Of a stretch of 64,000 bases of DNA, positions 62,347-64,000 are shown one piece after another. The stretch comes from Pseudomonas kuykendallii (GTDB lineage: Bacteria; Pseudomonadota; Gammaproteobacteria; Pseudomonadales; Pseudomonadaceae): assembly GCF_900106975.1 (NCBI RefSeq), contig NZ_FNNU01000007.1:101066-165065 (forward strand), read 5' to 3'. The position numbers and the translations under genes were made by a program. Each line of letters begins with the position of its first letter. Positions within the stretch are counted from its first letter, which is position 1. The notes beneath the pieces were generated by a model, which was not told where the DNA came from, searched no databases, and was given only the letters and a program-made list of their open reading frames with translations.

Positions 62347-63871
62347 AGCCTCTTCCATGTTCCGCCATGTGCCGCAGCCGCTGCATTACGCAGAAAGGCT
62401 GCTTCAGCGTTTCGCCGGGTTGTCGCATGCCTTGAGCGCCGAGGTGCTGCTCGGAATGTTGGTCGAGTCCGCCGCTCAGCTTTCCGGCTGCGAGCTGAGC
62501 CAGCTGTTCCTCCTGGACGCGACCCATACCCGACTCACACTCTGCGCCGAATGGCTTGACGGTGTTCTGCAGCCCCGGGAAGCGGCGAGCCTGCCGAGCG
62601 ACTACGAAGGCGAGCAGTTGCTGCAGTATTGCCTGTGCCAGAACCGGACGCTCAGCCTTGCAACGCTGGACAGCGCCCTGCACGAGACATCCTTCCTGCC
62701 CCCTCGGGCGATGCCTTGGCGAAGTTTGTTATGCATGCCGCTGCGCGATGAGCGGGCCAATGTCTGCGGGCTATTGCTTTGCGCCAGTCAACGCGCTTCC
62801 GAACTGCAGGGGTTCGCCGACTCGCTGGGCAATCTGGGGACCTTCGCGGTCACCCAACTGCATCTGTTGCAGAGGCTACGCGGGCTCGCAGATGGAATGG
62901 ACGAGGTACGTACACCTACGCCCTGCGCCAGCGGCTACGGCCTGATCGGTGAAAGCCCTGGAATGCGCGCCGTCTACCGGTTGGTGGGCAAGGTGCTGCA
63001 CAGCCCGGTGAACGTGTTGCTGACGGGGGAAACAGGTACCGGCAAGGAGCTGGTCGCACGGGCCATCCACCAATGCGGATTGCGGCGCAGCCGAGCGTTC
63101 TTGGTACAGAACTGCGCGTCGTTGCCCGAGAGCTTGCTGGAGAGTGAGCTGTTCGGTTATCGGAAAGGGGCTTTTACCGGGGCTGATCGTGATCGCCTGG
63201 GGCTGTTCGATGCCGCTGACGGTGGCACGCTGTTCCTCGACGAGATCGGTGATATGCCGCTCGCCCTGCAGGGCAAGCTGCTTCGCGTGCTGCAGGAGGG
63301 TGAGGTGCGCCCCCTGGGCTCGACGAAGACCCACCGTGTCGATGTGCGTATCGTTGCCGCCACCCACCGTGATTTGCGCGCGCTGGTGGAGGCAGGACAG
63401 TTTCGCGAAGACCTGTTCTATCGCCTGGCGCATTTTCCCATCGAGCTGCCTGCGTTGCGCGAGCGTGCCGGTGATATTCCACGCCTGGCCCGGCATTTCG
63501 CCGACAACGCCGCTCACCTTCTGCAGCGCGACACCTGTCGCTGGTCCGCTGACGCGCTGAGTCAGCTAAGCGCCTACGCATTCCCTGGCAACGTGCGCGA
63601 ATTGAAGGGGCTGGTCGAGCGCGCTGTGCTGTTGTGTGAAGGCGGCGAATTGCTGCCCGAGCACTTCGATTTACGCCAGGAACGCATCATTTCCAGCGGA
63701 AAAACGCAGAACCTGCGTGAGCGTATGGAGCAGATCGAGCGGGGCCTGTTGCTGGAGTGCCTGCGCAAGAACCGTGGTAATCAGAGCAGGGCGGCGCGCG
63801 ATCTTGGTTTGCCGAGGCGCACGCTGCTGTACCGGATGGATCGCTTGAACATCGGTGCTGGCGATGTCTGA
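62333..63871 (+). CDS. T6SS-associated sigma-54 activator (Sfa type)
   Basis: A 512-residue bacterial enhancer-binding protein. An N-terminal GAF domain (about 35-180) replaces a receiver domain. The AAA+ domain (about 205-435) has [14 protein letters not shown], the GAFTGA loop and [13 protein letters not shown] Fis-type HTH ends the protein ([19 protein letters not shown]). It matches Sfa2 of the P. aeruginosa H2-T6SS in order and architecture. GTG 62333 is supported by GAAGGAG 9 bp upstream inside clpV. It probably controls T6SS or other RpoN-dependent genes; no sigma-54 promoter was found in front of tssA. Confidence 0.88.
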   Translation: MSSPEASSMFRHVPQPLHYAERLLQRFAGLSHALSAEVLLGMLVESAAQLSGCELSQLFLLDATHTRLTLCAEWLDGVLQPREAASLPSDYEGEQLLQYCLCQNRTLSLATLDSALHETSFLPPRAMPWRSLLCMPLRDERANVCGLLLCASQRASELQGFADSLGNLGTFAVTQLHLLQRLRGLADGMDEVRTPTPCASGYGLIGESPGMRAVYRLVGKVLHSPVNVLLTGETGTGKELVARAIHQCGLRRSRAFLVQNCASLPESLLESELFGYRKGAFTGADRDRLGLFDAADGGTLFLDEIGDMPLALQGKLLRVLQEGEVRPLGSTKTHRVDVRIVAATHRDLRALVEAGQFREDLFYRLAHFPIELPALRERAGDIPRLARHFADNAAHLLQRDTCRWSADALSQLSAYAFPGNVRELKGLVERAVLLCEGGELLPEHFDLRQERIISSGKTQNLRERMEQIERGLLLECLRKNRGNQSRAARDLGLPRRTLLYRMDRLNIGAGDV

Positions 63872-64000
63872 TCTCACCGGCAACAGCGTCTTCGCAGCGG
63901 CCAATACCGCGCACTTCACACTGAGCCTCGAAGGCCAGGCGCACGACCTGCAGGTGCTCGCGTTCCAGGGCCGCGAGGCGCTTTCCACGCCCTATGCCTT
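63864..64000 (+). CDS. vgrG: VgrG (TssI) spike protein, 5' end only
   Basis: Forty-five codons are visible before the window ends. FTLSLEGQAHDLQVLAFQG followed by REALSTPYA is the conserved start of VgrG proteins, whose trimer forms the T6SS spike and may carry effectors. The ATG lies inside the last codons of the activator gene (8-bp overlap). In P. aeruginosa H2 the fha2 gene follows sfa2, so the vgrG here is a difference. Any C-terminal effector domain lies beyond the edge. Confidence 0.85.
   Translation, partial: MSDLTGNSVFAAANTAHFTLSLEGQAHDLQVLAFQGREALSTPYA

Overview
The window is high-GC DNA from a Pseudomonas chromosome, most likely a member of the P. aeruginosa group or a close relative such as the P. 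nitroreducens/P. knackmussii/P. citronellolis type. This is inferred from gene content and order: algC-dut-coaBC-radC, rph-yicC-gmk-rpoZ-spoT-ridA, crc/pyrE, uvrD next to a GGDEF-EAL gene and a U32 peptidase-like gene, and MifS/MifR with an alpha-ketoglutarate-type permease all belong to the origin-proximal PA53xx-PA55xx part of the P. aeruginosa PAO1 map, here rearranged into several syntenic blocks. No tRNA, rRNA, CRISPR array or insertion sequence was recognised.

Layout. 1-4.7 kb: 5' part of a second FtsH-like AAA protease gene, a parS-like palindrome, and a zinc-starvation locus with two COG0523 GTPases, two small exported Cys proteins and a Zur-type operator. 4.9-9.6 kb: a C5-dicarboxylate permease and the adjacent MifS/MifR-type two-component system. 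The permease has a good sigma-54 promoter, a pair of upstream 12-bp repeats that look like enhancer sites, and an A-rich Crc/Hfq-type motif against its ribosome binding site. 9.7-14.5 kb: a hydrolase, a DUF3301 protein, and an HMG-CoA-lyase-like/CaiB CoA-transferase pair with a divergent LysR regulator. 14.5-17.1 kb: a Met-rich DUF2946 protein followed by the copper TonB receptor OprC. 17.1-28.7 kb: two CPA2 antiporters, a thioesterase, a RES-Xre toxin-antitoxin pair, a Crp-family regulator, an HD protein, a glutamine synthetase-like/aminotransferase pair, a SUKH-like protein and a Tim44-like protein. 28.9-38.5 kb: chemoreceptor, uvrD, a GGDEF-EAL protein, a TrhP-like protein, a lipoprotein and RidA. 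38.6-52.3 kb: conserved housekeeping genes (spoT, rpoZ, gmk, yicC, rph, crc, pyrE, argB, algC, dut, coaBC, radC).

52.3-64 kb: after an AT-richer 300-bp gap, a type VI secretion operon begins (tssA-B-C-E, one unknown ORF, tssF-G, clpV, a sigma-54 activator of the Sfa type, vgrG) and runs off the right edge. The order matches the P. aeruginosa H2-T6SS, except for the extra ORF between tssE and tssF and a vgrG directly after the activator. The genes for TssJ/K/L/M and Hcp are not in view.

Regulatory themes connect parts of the window. The crc gene lies in the same window as a transporter mRNA with a Crc/Hfq-type motif. Two sigma-54 activators (MifR, Sfa) are encoded, but only the permease has a convincing sigma-54 promoter here. 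Several diverged hairpin repeats sit in intergenic gaps, including two facing copies that flank the permease gene.
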